A stretch of 64,000 nt of DNA from Bacteroidota bacterium (GTDB taxonomy: Bacteria; Bacteroidota; Bacteroidia; Chitinophagales; Chitinophagaceae): NCBI GenBank assembly GCA_947460175.1, contig CANHGW010000008.1, positions 1 to 64,000 of the forward strand. The letters are read 5' to 3'. The notes beneath the pieces are model-generated. The model was not told where the DNA came from. It did no database searches and worked only from the letters and a program-made list of their open reading frames with translations. The first letter of the stretch is position 1. Every line of letters begins with the position of its first letter. The translations under genes and the position numbers were made by a program. Of the stretch, positions 45,984-55,946 are shown in pieces.

Positions 45984-46010
45984 AAAACCACCTTTTAGGT
46001 GGTTTTTTTT
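45984..46010 (+). terminator. Terminator of the rpmB operon
   Basis: A 9-bp perfect stem (AAAACCACC, 45984-45992, and GGTGGTTTT, 45998-46006), loop TTTTA, then a run of T. It lies between convergent genes and can serve both strands. Confidence 0.87.
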
Positions 46011-46020
46011 ATGCTTATTA

Positions 46021-46926
46021 TTATTTTTTACCTATCCCCATCATACTAGTAAAGCTTTTCTCCTTATAAAGTAAGCGTATGAGTCCATCTGCTAAACCAA
46101 TTTGAGGCACATAAATATCTGTAATACCAGCCCATCTCATCACAGAGATGTAAATCTGCAATGCAGGTACAATAACATCTGCACGATCTAATCTAAATCC
46201 ATATTTGTGTATACGTTCTTGTATAGTTAATGCACTTATTTCTTTGAAATACTCTCTTAAAAGGTCTAGAGGAATTGGCTTGTCTTGCTTTCGCTTCGAC
46301 ATAGAAAATATCTTACTAATATTACCACCTGTGCCGATGGCTACATTTAATCCTGGTTTTATACTAGCCTTAATGAAATTTTTCATTTCATCCCAGTTGT
46401 CTTCATCCACTTGCCCTTTCAACAATCGTATAGTACCAATATTAAATGACTTTTTAATTACATCCATTGATTTTCCATACAAAGTCAATTCTGTACTTCC
46501 GCCCCCTACATCAATATATAAATACGTAAATTTTTTATCAAGGGTTTCTGCCAAATGTGTTTCGTACAAGATCATGGCTTCCTGACTACCTGTAATCACT
46601 TCAATTTTTATTCCTGTTTGATCTTCTACTTTGTGAATAATTTCGATTGAGTTAATTGCATCTCGCATTGCAGATGTTGCACATACTTTCAAGCCTTGTA
46701 CGCCATATACATTCATCAAATGTTTGAAGGCTTTCATGGTTTCAATCAACTCATTTGTTTTCGTTTCTGAAATAAATCCTGTTTCGAAAACATCAAATCC
46801 CAATCGCAATGGAACACGCACTAAATTTACCTTAGTATAATCTAGGCTACCATCTTTGTATGTAGTTACATCATTGATGAGTAAACGAACAGCATTAGAG
46901 CCAATATCAATCGCAGCAAGTCGCAT
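46021..46926 (-). CDS. ppx: Ppx/GppA-family phosphatase
   Basis: A 301-residue protein of the exopolyphosphatase/guanosine pentaphosphatase family. It has AIDIGSNAVRLLI (phosphate-1), YLYIDVGGGSTELTLY (phosphate-2) and GTGGNISKI (adenosine region). It is the short two-lobe form without the C-terminal HD-type part. It lies 54 bases downstream of ppk1 on the same strand, so together they make and break polyphosphate. Whether it degrades polyP or pppGpp cannot be told from sequence. Confidence 0.9.
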   Translation of the reverse strand: MRLAAIDIGSNAVRLLINDVTTYKDGSLDYTKVNLVRVPLRLGFDVFETGFISETKTNELIETMKAFKHLMNVYGVQGLKVCATSAMRDAINSIEIIHKVEDQTGIKIEVITGSQEAMILYETHLAETLDKKFTYLYIDVGGGSTELTLYGKSMDVIKKSFNIGTIRLLKGQVDEDNWDEMKNFIKASIKPGLNVAIGTGGNISKIFSMSKRKQDKPIPLDLLREYFKEISALTIQERIHKYGFRLDRADVIVPALQIYISVMRWAGITDIYVPQIGLADGLIRLLYKEKSFTSMMGIGKK

Positions 46927-46980
46927 TAGGAAATTTTATAGCACAAGGTAAGAATATTAGAGAATAGAAGTATTAGAAAA

Positions 46981-49053
46981 CTAATAACTTTTATTTTTTA
47001 AATAATTATATATTTCCTCTTGCGAACGAAAATCATTATCCTTACCAACCTTTTTTACATAAAAGTTTTCTTGTTGATTATCTAAAATTCTTGCTTTCAC
47101 ATTTTCCGATAACTGTATTTGCAAAATATTTTTTAATTCGTCTTTGATTTCATTATCAAAAATAGGCGTTGTCACTTCTATACGATAATCAATATTGCGT
47201 ATCATCCAATCAGCACTGGATATATAATAATCGTGTTTATTTTTATTATTGAAATACAATATTCGAGCATGTTCAAGATATTCATCTACTATACTTATTG
47301 CTTTAATAGGCTTTGGCCATTTCGTATTTTCAGTCAAAACGCCACAAATACCTCGTATAATCATTTGTATATCCACACCAGCTTTTGCAGCTAGATATAT
47401 TTCCTCTATTAAAGCATTATCTGACAAACTATTTAATTTAATTTTAAAACCTGCAGGTGCTTTTTGCTTTAAATGTTTTATTTCATTTATTATCTTATCA
47501 ATAAAAAAAGTACGGGTATTGAAAGGTGAAACAATCAAGGTTTTACATTGCTTTATTTTGACCAAACTCTCTGGCCGTTCGATAAAATCAAATACTCTTG
47601 AGATATCAGAAACAATTCGTTTATCTGCAGTCAATAAGCAATGATCACCATAATACTGAGCAGTATTCTCATTTAAATTTCCTGTACTTACAAACCCATA
47701 GTGTTTCAATGTTTTTGAAATCCGTTTTGAGATAAGACAGATTTTCCCATGGATTTTTCTATTAGGCAAACCTACTAAAACTTTCACCCCCTCTTCTTCT
47801 AATAATCTTTTCCATTTCAAATTGGCTTCTTCATCAAAACGAGCTCTTAATTCAAGTACAACTGTTACTTTTTTACCATTTCGTAATGCATTAATAAGTG
47901 CTTTGATAATTTTAGACTCTTTGGCTAATCGATAGCAAGTGATTTTAATAGACTCTACATAAGGGTCGATAGCAGCTTCGCGAAGCAAATCAATTATAGA
48001 ATCAAACGAATGATAAGGAAAATGTAACATTACATCCTTACTATTCAAAACTTCTAAAATTCGAACAGGCTGAGTAAATAAGGGATGAACAAATGGTTTA
48101 TTTCGTGTGATTCTTTTATCAAATACTTCCATGGGAAAATCCATAAAATCTTTGAAATTATGGATACGACCTCCAGCTATTAGATTGTCTTTGCGTGTCA
48201 ATCCAAGTAATTTGATTAAATAATTTAATAAGTTTTTTTGAATCGATTTATCATAGACTAATCGAACAGCCTTACCTTTTTTACGATTTTTGAGCCCCTT
48301 TTCTATGCTTTGTATAAAATCTGTATTTACATCATTGTCGATATCCAACTCAGCATCTCTAGTAACTTTAATAATATAACCCTCAAAAGAATCAAAGCCA
48401 AATTGTGTAAATAAATTAGGCAAACAATATCTAATTATATCCTCCAATAAAATGATATTTTTTTCACCTTTATTGGAAGGTAGAATTAAAAATCGAGGCA
48501 ATACATTGGTCGGCACTTCTATTAATGCATAGCTGTTCATGAAGGAATTACTTAAATTGCTTAAAGAACAAGCGAGATAAATAGACTTATCACGCAAGAG
48601 TGGTAATTCCGGAATACTTTCAATCATAAGAGGGGCGATATTGGTCCTTACTTTATCATTGAAATAATTCAGTACAAATTCTTTTTGAACTTTATTTAAT
48701 TGTCCTTCATTAACAATTGCAATTTTTTCCTTTTTTAATTCTATAAGAATAGAATTGTAAATTCGTTCAAATTCCTTTTGTTGTTCAAGTACTGTTACTT
48801 GAATTTGTTTCAAAATATTTGCAGGCTTTTGCTCCAAATACATTTTGGCCGTTTTGCCAAATTGAACCATCCGATTTAAAGTCGCCACTCGAACCCGAAA
48901 AAACTCATCCAAATTATTTGAAAAAATACCTAAAAATCTAAGTCGCTCTGAAAGCGGTACAGACTTATCATTTGCTTCTTGCAATACCCTTGCATTAAAC
49001 GCCAACCAACTTAAATCACGAATAATCTTAGGACTTGTAACAATTTTCTTCAT
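46981..49053 (-). CDS. ppk1: Polyphosphate kinase 1
   Basis: The 690-residue enzyme makes polyphosphate from ATP. Domains: N-terminal helical domain with RDLSWLAFNARVLQEA (about 10-25), the middle domains, and two phospholipase-D-like catalytic lobes, with NRKIHGKICLISKR (phospho-histidine candidate) and KHDYYISSADWMIRNIDYRIEV (second conserved His region). Complete and of typical length. The neighbour ppx gene suggests joint control of polyP. Confidence 0.96.
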   Translation of the reverse strand: MKKIVTSPKIIRDLSWLAFNARVLQEANDKSVPLSERLRFLGIFSNNLDEFFRVRVATLNRMVQFGKTAKMYLEQKPANILKQIQVTVLEQQKEFERIYNSILIELKKEKIAIVNEGQLNKVQKEFVLNYFNDKVRTNIAPLMIESIPELPLLRDKSIYLACSLSNLSNSFMNSYALIEVPTNVLPRFLILPSNKGEKNIILLEDIIRYCLPNLFTQFGFDSFEGYIIKVTRDAELDIDNDVNTDFIQSIEKGLKNRKKGKAVRLVYDKSIQKNLLNYLIKLLGLTRKDNLIAGGRIHNFKDFMDFPMEVFDKRITRNKPFVHPLFTQPVRILEVLNSKDVMLHFPYHSFDSIIDLLREAAIDPYVESIKITCYRLAKESKIIKALINALRNGKKVTVVLELRARFDEEANLKWKRLLEEEGVKVLVGLPNRKIHGKICLISKRISKTLKHYGFVSTGNLNENTAQYYGDHCLLTADKRIVSDISRVFDFIERPESLVKIKQCKTLIVSPFNTRTFFIDKIINEIKHLKQKAPAGFKIKLNSLSDNALIEEIYLAAKAGVDIQMIIRGICGVLTENTKWPKPIKAISIVDEYLEHARILYFNNKNKHDYYISSADWMIRNIDYRIEVTTPIFDNEIKDELKNILQIQLSENVKARILDNQQENFYVKKVGKDNDFRSQEEIYNYLKNKSY

Positions 49054-49130
49054 AAAACTATCTACAAAGATAAAACCAATGAACAGTATTTAATGTTAAG
49101 TTTTTTTTTCTAAATCAGCATATTCTAAAA

Positions 49131-50804
49131 TTACATTTTAGCTTCTGTTGCTTGCATAATTGTTTGCTCTATTGCATTTGATTTTTGTAAAATATCACTC
49201 GCTTCAGCAACTAATTTTTCTGCTATAACTTTATCTTTCAAGCCAGAAGCATTTATTTTTACATTTAAGTAAGCTCCATAAATAGCTGTTCGAATACACA
49301 ATGCTCCAACACCAGCGTCTGTTACACTATTTGGATTTCCTTTTTCAACCATTGCCTGAGCAATTTCATATCCACTAAAACAAACTTGCATTGTTTTAAA
49401 TGGAATTTGAGTTGCATATAAAGTAGCATCTTGAATAGCTTTTGATCTAGCTTGTTTTTCTTCATCAGAATTTTTAGGTAACCCAAAAGCATTCATTATT
49501 TTATTAAATGCATTGGTGTCTTCATCTACCAATTTCAATAATTCATCTTTTATACCTTGACCTTTTTCAGCATAATTGCTAAAATATTCCCATTGATCAT
49601 CCCATCCTTTTTTATGTGAACTTAAATTGGCAACCATAGTAGCTAAGCTTGCGCCTAAAGCACCAACATATGCACTAATACTTCCACCACCTGGCGCTGG
49701 ACTTTCACTGGCTGTTTCATTGGCAAATGCAACCAAATTCATATCAATTAATTTTTTTGACGAATCCTCTTGCATTACATACTCAATGATTTTTTTCTTT
49801 GGATCAAATGGTGTTAATTCATCTAATCCCATACTTTTTACAGCAATTTTAATAATTTCTTCTTCACTAATTCCTACACTTCTTTTTTGTTTCGCTAAAA
49901 AATATTTTCCAGCATCGAGCATAGATTTCAAAGGAACCAAACCAACTAATTCACTACCAGTTACACGCATGCCTCTTGCATGTGCACGTTCTACAGCTGT
50001 GTCAAATGCAATGTGTAATGGCGTTATACTAATATTCGTTAAGTTCATTGAAATTTGTGCAATGCCATATTCTTCAATATACCATCCGATGGCTTTTACA
50101 CTTTTTAATAAACCAGGTTCACGAACTTCAGCACCATTGGCATCTAATACTTTTTTACCATTCTCTTCTTTCACACGACCATTTTCACGTAAGTCAAATG
50201 CTACAGAATTTGCTCGACGTGTAGAAGTTGTATTTAAGTTTACATTATAAGCAACTAAAAAATCTCTTGCACCAATAACAGTTGCACCACTCTTTTCATT
50301 AAAAATTGCTTGGCCAAAATCAGGTGCCCAATTGGCATCTTTAATTTTATCACCAAAACCTTCATATTCTCCTGCACGAATAGTAGCTAAATTTTGTCTG
50401 TCTTCTTTTTGTGCAGCACTTTCATATAAATAAACCGGAATGTTCAATTCTTCTCCTACACGTTTGCCTAATTTTTTGGCATACTCTACCGTTTCTTCCA
50501 TGGTAATTCCTGCAATTGGTATTAAAGGACATACATCGGTTGCTCCCATACGAGGATGTTCACCTTTGTGTTTGGTCATGTCAATCAATTCGCCTGCTTT
50601 TTTGATTGCCAAATAGGCGGCATCAATTACAGGCTGTGGCTCTCCTACAAATGTTACAACCGTTCTATTAGTTGCTTTTCCTGGGTCAACATCCAACAAT
50701 TTTACACCTTCTACTTTTTCAATTTCATCTGTAATTTGTTTGATGATATTCAAATCAACGCCTTCACTAAAATTAGGCACACATTCTATAAGTTGTTTTT
50801 GCAT
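49131..50804 (-). CDS. ftcD: Glutamate formimidoyltransferase/formimidoyl-THF cyclodeaminase fusion
   Basis: A 557-residue fused enzyme of histidine degradation. The transferase part (about 1-330) has ECVPNFSEGVDL, LLDVDPGKATNRTVVTF, MTKHKGEHPRMGATDVCPLIP and the RITGSELVGLVP region. The cyclodeaminase part (about 350-557) has ESPAPGGGSISAYVGALGASLATMV. It passes the formimino group from histidine to THF, producing 5,10-methenyl-THF. Together with hutU, 3 kb away, it shows a histidine breakdown pathway; hutH and hutI are outside the window. Confidence 0.96.
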   Translation of the reverse strand: MQKQLIECVPNFSEGVDLNIIKQITDEIEKVEGVKLLDVDPGKATNRTVVTFVGEPQPVIDAAYLAIKKAGELIDMTKHKGEHPRMGATDVCPLIPIAGITMEETVEYAKKLGKRVGEELNIPVYLYESAAQKEDRQNLATIRAGEYEGFGDKIKDANWAPDFGQAIFNEKSGATVIGARDFLVAYNVNLNTTSTRRANSVAFDLRENGRVKEENGKKVLDANGAEVREPGLLKSVKAIGWYIEEYGIAQISMNLTNISITPLHIAFDTAVERAHARGMRVTGSELVGLVPLKSMLDAGKYFLAKQKRSVGISEEEIIKIAVKSMGLDELTPFDPKKKIIEYVMQEDSSKKLIDMNLVAFANETASESPAPGGGSISAYVGALGASLATMVANLSSHKKGWDDQWEYFSNYAEKGQGIKDELLKLVDEDTNAFNKIMNAFGLPKNSDEEKQARSKAIQDATLYATQIPFKTMQVCFSGYEIAQAMVEKGNPNSVTDAGVGALCIRTAIYGAYLNVKINASGLKDKVIAEKLVAEASDILQKSNAIEQTIMQATEAKM

Positions 50805-50823
50805 TATTCCGTTTTTGAAGTTG

Positions 50824-50831
50824 CAAATATA
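50824..50831 (-). promoter_or_regulatory. -7 box of ftcD
   Basis: TATATTTG on the minus strand, 19 bases upstream of the ATG. No -33 TTG at consensus spacing. Confidence 0.4.
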
Positions 50832-50906
50832 GGAATAGTAATGTAGAGTTTAAGATTCCATTGAAAACTAAAAGCTATTCTTTTTAATTGTATAAAAAAT
50901 TCAAAG

Positions 50907-52544
50907 TTAATTTTTCAATAGTTTAAATGTTGTAAAATTGTTAGAATCCGATATCTGAAGAATATAATTTCCTTTCGACCACTGCTCCGTATCTATAGTA
51001 AACATGGCCGATTTGAATGAATTTTTACAAAAAACCTGAACTCCATATATAGATTTTACTTGTATTGAAACAGGATTTGCAATTGCACTTAAATCTATCA
51101 ACAATTTATGTTGAAATGGATTGTTATATTTTATAGCATTGTGAAGCGTACTAGTATTACTTACTTCAACTGGAAAGCTGACAGGATATTTATTACAATA
51201 AATAGAATCAACACATTCTCCAGCAATAAGATTCGTATCAATTACATTCCTGATTGAATACCATCCAGAATCGCTTAAAGGAATATTTATACTATCAGTT
51301 ACACTTGTGTAAGCTTGATAAAAACTGTTATTTCGAAATAAATCAAATTGAAATTGTCCAGAATTACAAAATCGCACTTGGGTTTTCATTGTATCTATAA
51401 TCGATGTATCTGTAATGAAATAATGAGCCTTGGGAACCGATAAATTTCGTTGTATAAATGTATCAATATTGATACAAGGAGGAAATGTATGATCAAGAAA
51501 ATCATAGAAATAACTACAATTTGTAAGCCCAGTAAAATAATTTTCAGTGTAGTGAAAATCATGATCCGGATCCATTGTTAATACCGGATCACCATCACCC
51601 CATGTAAACATGTATTGACACGAAGAATTCATTATTTTATTTTTAACTTGAATCCGATCGTAATAATCAACTAATGTATCAAAACGTAATCTTAAATAAT
51701 CTTTCTCGTCTGTACATGTATCAAAATTAACAGAGTAACCGCCCGAAATTAATGCAACATCAGGTTGAATATAAAATGTAGATAATAAGGAAGCATACCC
51801 ACCTTCAGACAAGCCAAATAAAAAGACCTTATCATATTTCGATTTTAAATATTGAATCATTGCTATAATTTCAATAAGATAATTTGTTCCATAATATGTA
51901 TTTGCTGAGGATAGATACCAGAAAATCCATGAATTTAATTTATTGTTTCCCCAATGATATGCTCGTGATTCTTCATTTGGCTTCACAAGTGTAAAAACAT
52001 CTCCATAGTTTAAACAATTATTTTTCATACTGCACAATGTATTATGATAACCCACACCTCTTACAATATCATAAGCTTGATTTCGCCCAGAACCAGGTAT
52101 AATCAAAAAAGCATTTTTGCAATAATTATTTGTAGTATCGGGATAATATATCGTATAAGCCTTACCCGTTTTATTGTTCAATGTAAATGGCAGATAAACC
52201 ATCGGGTTGTTTTGATTCAATAATGAGGGATTCAAATTAAAAGAAGTGTTGATAATAGAATCATATCGTAAGGAATCAGTTAATGTTAAAGACTGAATAT
52301 TATCCAAATCCAATGTATTGAATTTAAAACTAGTATCTAACATCAAATAATGATTATAGTAAGAACTAGGTTCTGGATTATGCAACCAATTTCCAGGCGT
52401 GACTGAAGTGTCAATATATATAGGATGATCATACCACCCTAACATAGCAGCACTATCTGCTGCAGAAAATTGAGAAAAACATATCTTGGGAATTAATTGT
52501 GAAACAATTAAAACGAAGAAATATTTATTATATACTTTATTCAT
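50907..52544 (-). CDS. T9SS-secreted alpha/beta hydrolase-like protein
   Basis: A 545-residue secreted protein: signal peptide, then a region with the alpha/beta hydrolase features FLIIPGSGRNQ and FLFGLSEGGYASLLS (the GxSxGG nucleophile elbow), WGDGDPVLTM (a possible acid position) and FLDHTFPP (candidate histidine). The C-terminus (about 480-545, ending STLKLLKN-like tail with NYILQISDSNNFTTFKLLKN) is a type A sorting domain. Substrate unknown. It lies between ftcD and the lipid kinase gene on the same strand. Confidence 0.82.
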   Translation of the reverse strand: MNKVYNKYFFVLIVSQLIPKICFSQFSAADSAAMLGWYDHPIYIDTSVTPGNWLHNPEPSSYYNHYLMLDTSFKFNTLDLDNIQSLTLTDSLRYDSIINTSFNLNPSLLNQNNPMVYLPFTLNNKTGKAYTIYYPDTTNNYCKNAFLIIPGSGRNQAYDIVRGVGYHNTLCSMKNNCLNYGDVFTLVKPNEESRAYHWGNNKLNSWIFWYLSSANTYYGTNYLIEIIAMIQYLKSKYDKVFLFGLSEGGYASLLSTFYIQPDVALISGGYSVNFDTCTDEKDYLRLRFDTLVDYYDRIQVKNKIMNSSCQYMFTWGDGDPVLTMDPDHDFHYTENYFTGLTNCSYFYDFLDHTFPPCINIDTFIQRNLSVPKAHYFITDTSIIDTMKTQVRFCNSGQFQFDLFRNNSFYQAYTSVTDSINIPLSDSGWYSIRNVIDTNLIAGECVDSIYCNKYPVSFPVEVSNTSTLHNAIKYNNPFQHKLLIDLSAIANPVSIQVKSIYGVQVFCKNSFKSAMFTIDTEQWSKGNYILQISDSNNFTTFKLLKN

Positions 52545-52636
52545 TCAAATTTTCTTATTGAGAATTAATAATTTAAAATTACAAGTTAAATAGTAGGTTT
52601 AAAAAATTTTAATTTAAGTACTAAGTTACTTAATGC

Positions 52637-52795
52637 TTAGGATTTAACATGTAATTTTCTATTTAAAATACTAATCTCAAATCGTTTAGATGAAAATAAT
52701 TCCCCGTCAATCTGCGCATAAACTTCATTCTCTGTTACGATTGTAATATCTGTTAATGTTTCATGATGTACAAAAGGCAAACTCAAGTGAGTTCC
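52637..52795 (-). pseudogene. Out-of-frame C-terminal end of the lipid kinase
   Basis: Reading from GGA at 52795 gives 52 residues that start GTHLSLPFVHHETL, contain VYAQIDGELFSSKRFEISIL and end in TAA at 52639-52637. The order IDGE followed by a beta strand is how DAGK-family proteins end. Joined to the upstream frame by a -1 step this restores the full family length. Confidence 0.8.
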
Positions 52796-53472
52796 TTTTC
52801 GACTTTAGGTAATGCTAATAATCGTTTGAAAATAGACAATGGTTTACAATAAAATAGATTTAATAATCCGTCATTTACTTCAGCTAGTGGCGACACCATA
52901 AACCCACCACCCGTTCGTGAGGAATTTGCAATAGATAAAAGCATACACTTTTGTTCTATCACTTTCCCATTTATTAAAATTTTATAATTGGGTTCTTTAA
53001 ACGAAAAAATCTTCTTGATGACAACCATTAAATATCCTAGATGACCTCCTACAAAGCGAATCGAATTCATACTTTTCAATACTTCTCCATCAAAACCAAT
53101 TCCAATACCATTGATAAATATTTTATCGTTACAAATGCCCAAATCAATGAGCTTAGGGCTGTAATTCTGTATATTTTCTAATTGTTTTTCCCAAGAAATA
53201 TTGCCGTATAATTTCCAATGAATATCATTGCCTGTGCCTCCAGGAAAAATCAATAATGGTCTATTTATTTCGAGATATTTATTTAAAAAATAGTTGACTG
53301 TACCATCACCACCAACCAGCCAAATTTCATGATACTGATTAATATCAAGAGGCCATTCATTTTCTGAACATAAAATAGTATGACTACTTAACTGACTTAA
53401 TTGAAAGGCTATTCGCCTTCCTTTTCCTTTAGCTGAAAAAGTATTGTATAATATGGCTATTGTACTTGTCAA
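52783..53472 (-). CDS. Diacylglycerol-kinase-family lipid kinase, frameshifted
   Basis: The 229-residue reading frame has the catalytic features of the DAGK/BmrU family: LVGGDGTVNYFLNKYL and FPGGTGNDIHW, then NGIGIGFDGEV, typical for the DgkB-like fold. The frame stops early after LPKVEKELT. A -1 shift at AAG (52795-52797) gives GTHLSLPFV, with the missing C-terminal part continuing to a stop at 52637, making a normal 278-residue protein. So one base is missing, or a programmed shift or sequencing error is involved. It may act in lipid phosphorylation. Confidence 0.85.
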   Translation of the reverse strand: MTSTIAILYNTFSAKGKGRRIAFQLSQLSSHTILCSENEWPLDINQYHEIWLVGGDGTVNYFLNKYLEINRPLLIFPGGTGNDIHWKLYGNISWEKQLENIQNYSPKLIDLGICNDKIFINGIGIGFDGEVLKSMNSIRFVGGHLGYLMVVIKKIFSFKEPNYKILINGKVIEQKCMLLSIANSSRTGGGFMVSPLAEVNDGLLNLFYCKPLSIFKRLLALPKVEKELT

Positions 53473-53519
53473 ATAATATCTTAGTTTGACAAATATAACA
53501 AATTATGACCTGAGAATTC

Positions 53520-55169
53520 TTACATATCCAACCCAAACTTCTTACCATGTGCAATTGCCTCATCATAGCCAGCATCGGTGTGCCGAAGTACACCCATTGC
53601 TGGATCGTTGTGTAAAACACGACGAAGACGAGCATCTGCATCAGCAGTACCATCTGCAACTATGACCATACCTGCATGAATACTATAACCCATACCTACT
53701 CCACCACCATGATGCAATGAAACCCAACTTGCACCACCTGCTGTTGAAATCATAGCATTTAATATCGGCCAATCTGCAACAGCATCTGATCCATCTTTCA
53801 TAGCTTCTGTTTCACGGTTTGGTGAGGCAACTGAACCACAATCCAAATGATCACGACCAATAACTATTGGAGCTTTTAATTCGCCATTGCGAACCATTTC
53901 ATTAAATAATAAACCTGCTTTTTCACGTTCGCCCATACCCAACCAACAAATACGAGCTGGTAAACCTTGGAATGCAATTTTTTCTTTGGCCATATTTAAC
54001 CAACGAATCAATCCTGCATTTTCAGGGAATAATTTCTTTAATGCTTCATCTGTTTTGTAAATATCTTCAGGGTCGCCACTTAAAGCTACCCAACGGAATG
54101 GACCTTTTCCTTCACAAAATAAAGGACGAATATAGGCTGGCACAAAACCAGGGAAATCAAATGCATTTTCTACATGTCGTTTGTCTTTCGCTTGCCCACG
54201 CAAATTATTTCCGTAATCAAATGTAATAGCTCCGCGCTTTTGTAATTCCAACATCAACTTGACGTGATGTGCCATGGTGTCTAAGCTTAAATCGCAGTAT
54301 TTTGTAGGATTCTCTTCACGCAGCTTGTTCGCTTCTGCAACCGTCATATGTTCGGGAAAGTATCCTATTAACTCATCATGTGCAGAGGTTTGATCTGTTA
54401 AGGTATCTGGCGTAATATTTCTATCAACCAAACGTTGTAATAAGTCAACCGCATTACAAACTACACCAATTGAAATAGCTTCTCCATTTTCTTTAGCTCT
54501 TAATGCTTCGTCAATGGCTTGGTCAATATCTTCATACATTTTATCGATGTAACGAGTCTCAATTCGTTTTTCGATACGCCATTTTTCTACATCAGCAGCT
54601 AAACAAACTCCTTCGTTCATGGTAATAGCTAATGGTTGAGCTCCACCCATTCCTCCTAAACCAGCTGTTACATTCAACGTGCCTTTTAAAGTACCATTGA
54701 AATGCATATTTGCCAAACTTAAGTAGGTTTCATACGTTCCTTGCACAATTCCTTGTGAACCAATATAAATCCAAGAACCAGCAGTCATTTGGCCATACAT
54801 CATCAAGCCTTTGGCATCTAATTCTCTGAAATGTTCCCAAGTTGCCCATTTCCCAACTAAATTAGAATTAGCTATCAACACACGAGGCGCATCTTTATGG
54901 CTACGCAAAACACCAACAGGCTTTCCACTTTGAACCATTAATGTTTCATCTTCTTCTAGGTTTTTTAAAGATTCAAGAATTTTTTCAAAGCTTTCCCAAT
55001 TACGAGCCGCTTTTCCTAAACCACCATATACAATCAATTCATCAGGACGCTCAGCAACATCTGGGTCAAGATTATTCTGAATCATACGATATGCAGCTTC
55101 TGTTACCCAATTTTTACAAGTTAGTGTAGTTCCTATTGGCGATTTTATTGGTCTTGCTTTATATTCCAT
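53520..55169 (-). CDS. hutU: Urocanate hydratase
   Basis: The 549-residue enzyme converts urocanate to imidazolonepropionate with NAD+ bound tightly. It starts [21 protein letters not shown], continues with [39 protein letters not shown] (NAD region), [22 protein letters not shown] and SGDPEDI, as in all HutU. I use ATG at 55169, since the upstream TTG (55190) is part of the promoter box. Its partner ftcD lies at 49131. Confidence 0.96.
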   Translation of the reverse strand: MEYKARPIKSPIGTTLTCKNWVTEAAYRMIQNNLDPDVAERPDELIVYGGLGKAARNWESFEKILESLKNLEEDETLMVQSGKPVGVLRSHKDAPRVLIANSNLVGKWATWEHFRELDAKGLMMYGQMTAGSWIYIGSQGIVQGTYETYLSLANMHFNGTLKGTLNVTAGLGGMGGAQPLAITMNEGVCLAADVEKWRIEKRIETRYIDKMYEDIDQAIDEALRAKENGEAISIGVVCNAVDLLQRLVDRNITPDTLTDQTSAHDELIGYFPEHMTVAEANKLREENPTKYCDLSLDTMAHHVKLMLELQKRGAITFDYGNNLRGQAKDKRHVENAFDFPGFVPAYIRPLFCEGKGPFRWVALSGDPEDIYKTDEALKKLFPENAGLIRWLNMAKEKIAFQGLPARICWLGMGEREKAGLLFNEMVRNGELKAPIVIGRDHLDCGSVASPNRETEAMKDGSDAVADWPILNAMISTAGGASWVSLHHGGGVGMGYSIHAGMVIVADGTADADARLRRVLHNDPAMGVLRHTDAGYDEAIAHGKKFGLDM

Positions 55170-55187
55170 TACTAAAATTTGAAGGTG

Positions 55188-55195
55188 CAAAAATA
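55188..55195 (-). promoter_or_regulatory. -7 box of hutU
   Basis: TATTTTTG, 18 bases upstream of the hutU ATG on the minus strand; its TTG is the false upstream start. Confidence 0.5.
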
Positions 55196-55251
55196 CACGC
55201 AGAATTTGAAATGCATTTGATAAATGCTTAAAATGTCATTAGTTTTACTGA

Positions 55252-55782
55252 ATGGCAAAAAGAATTCTCTATAGTATTTTATTTTTATGTTGTTTTGCAA
55301 AACTATCTTTAGGTCAAAAGCATGAAAAATGGATTATTATTAAAGGTAAAGTGGCAGACACCTTTGGCTATTCTATTTCAAATGCAAGAATTGCATTAAT
55401 CTCAAAAAATGGTCATGATAAGTGCATCAAATACACTGATTCATTCGGTCAATTTTACTTCAAATTAAAAAAGAAGAATATGAATAATTTCGCATTGCGT
55501 TGTTATTTTTTTAGTAGTTCAAATACAAACAAATTAGTGTCTGTAATTGATTTTATTAAATCTGATGAGTACATAGTTGACACTAATGTATATTATTTAA
55601 CACACAAGAAAATTAACTTTTCAAAACCAAAAATCACTTCATATACATCAACTAGTTGTGGATTTTCAGCACTTAAGGCTACTACCATTTCGATGCGTGA
55701 TGACAAATACTGGCGAAATATTCCAGTTGATCAAACTAGTCCGACAGAGATTCTGAAATCTCAAAATTCATTTTTAAAATAA
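55252..55782 (+). CDS. Secreted protein with carboxypeptidase-like regulatory domain
   Basis: The 176-residue protein has a signal peptide (LFLCCFAKLSLG, cleavage near residue 21) and a beta-sandwich-like region (KWIIIKGKVADTFGYSISNARIALISKNG, then YTDSFGQFYFKL), typical of carboxypeptidase D regulatory-like domains. A cysteine (TSTSCGF) near residue 136 is the only notable residue after. There is no sorting domain. The function is unknown. The tandem repeat array begins 33 bases after its end. Confidence 0.65.
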   Translation: MAKRILYSILFLCCFAKLSLGQKHEKWIIIKGKVADTFGYSISNARIALISKNGHDKCIKYTDSFGQFYFKLKKKNMNNFALRCYFFSSSNTNKLVSVIDFIKSDEYIVDTNVYYLTHKKINFSKPKITSYTSTSCGFSALKATTISMRDDKYWRNIPVDQTSPTEILKSQNSFLK

Positions 55783-55814
55783 TCAATCTTGTATTTTCAG
55801 AGAAAATATGACTC

Positions 55815-55946
55815 TATGTAATTTCAAAATAATGTTTATGTAATTTCAAAATATTATTTATTTAATTTCAAAATAATGTTTATGTAATTTCAAAATAATA
55901 TTTATGTAATTTCAAAATAATGTTTATGTAATTTCAAAATAAAAAT
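55815..55946 (+). repeat. Six tandem copies of a 22-bp AT-rich repeat
   Basis: Copies start at 55815, 55837, 55859, 55881, 55903 and 55925, each 22 bp, with core TATGTAATTTCAAAATAA. Copies 1 and 5 are identical and the others differ by one to five bases. The array ends 33 bases before the ATPase start. Unlike CRISPR, there are no spacers. A 22-bp period is close to two helical turns, so an operator or iteron-like protein-binding array is possible. Confidence 0.9.

Noticed and set aside
49627-50250. 207-codon ORF on the plus strand
   Set aside because: It is the reverse complement of the ftcD coding region, whose domains are complete; the plus-strand translation matches no recognisable domain.
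53429-53659. 76-codon minus-strand ORF between the lipid kinase and hutU
   Set aside because: It is mostly hutU read in another frame and shows no recognisable domain; the true neighbours already account for the region.
55815-55946. CRISPR array
   Set aside because: The 22-bp copies are directly contiguous with no spacers, and no cas genes lie nearby.
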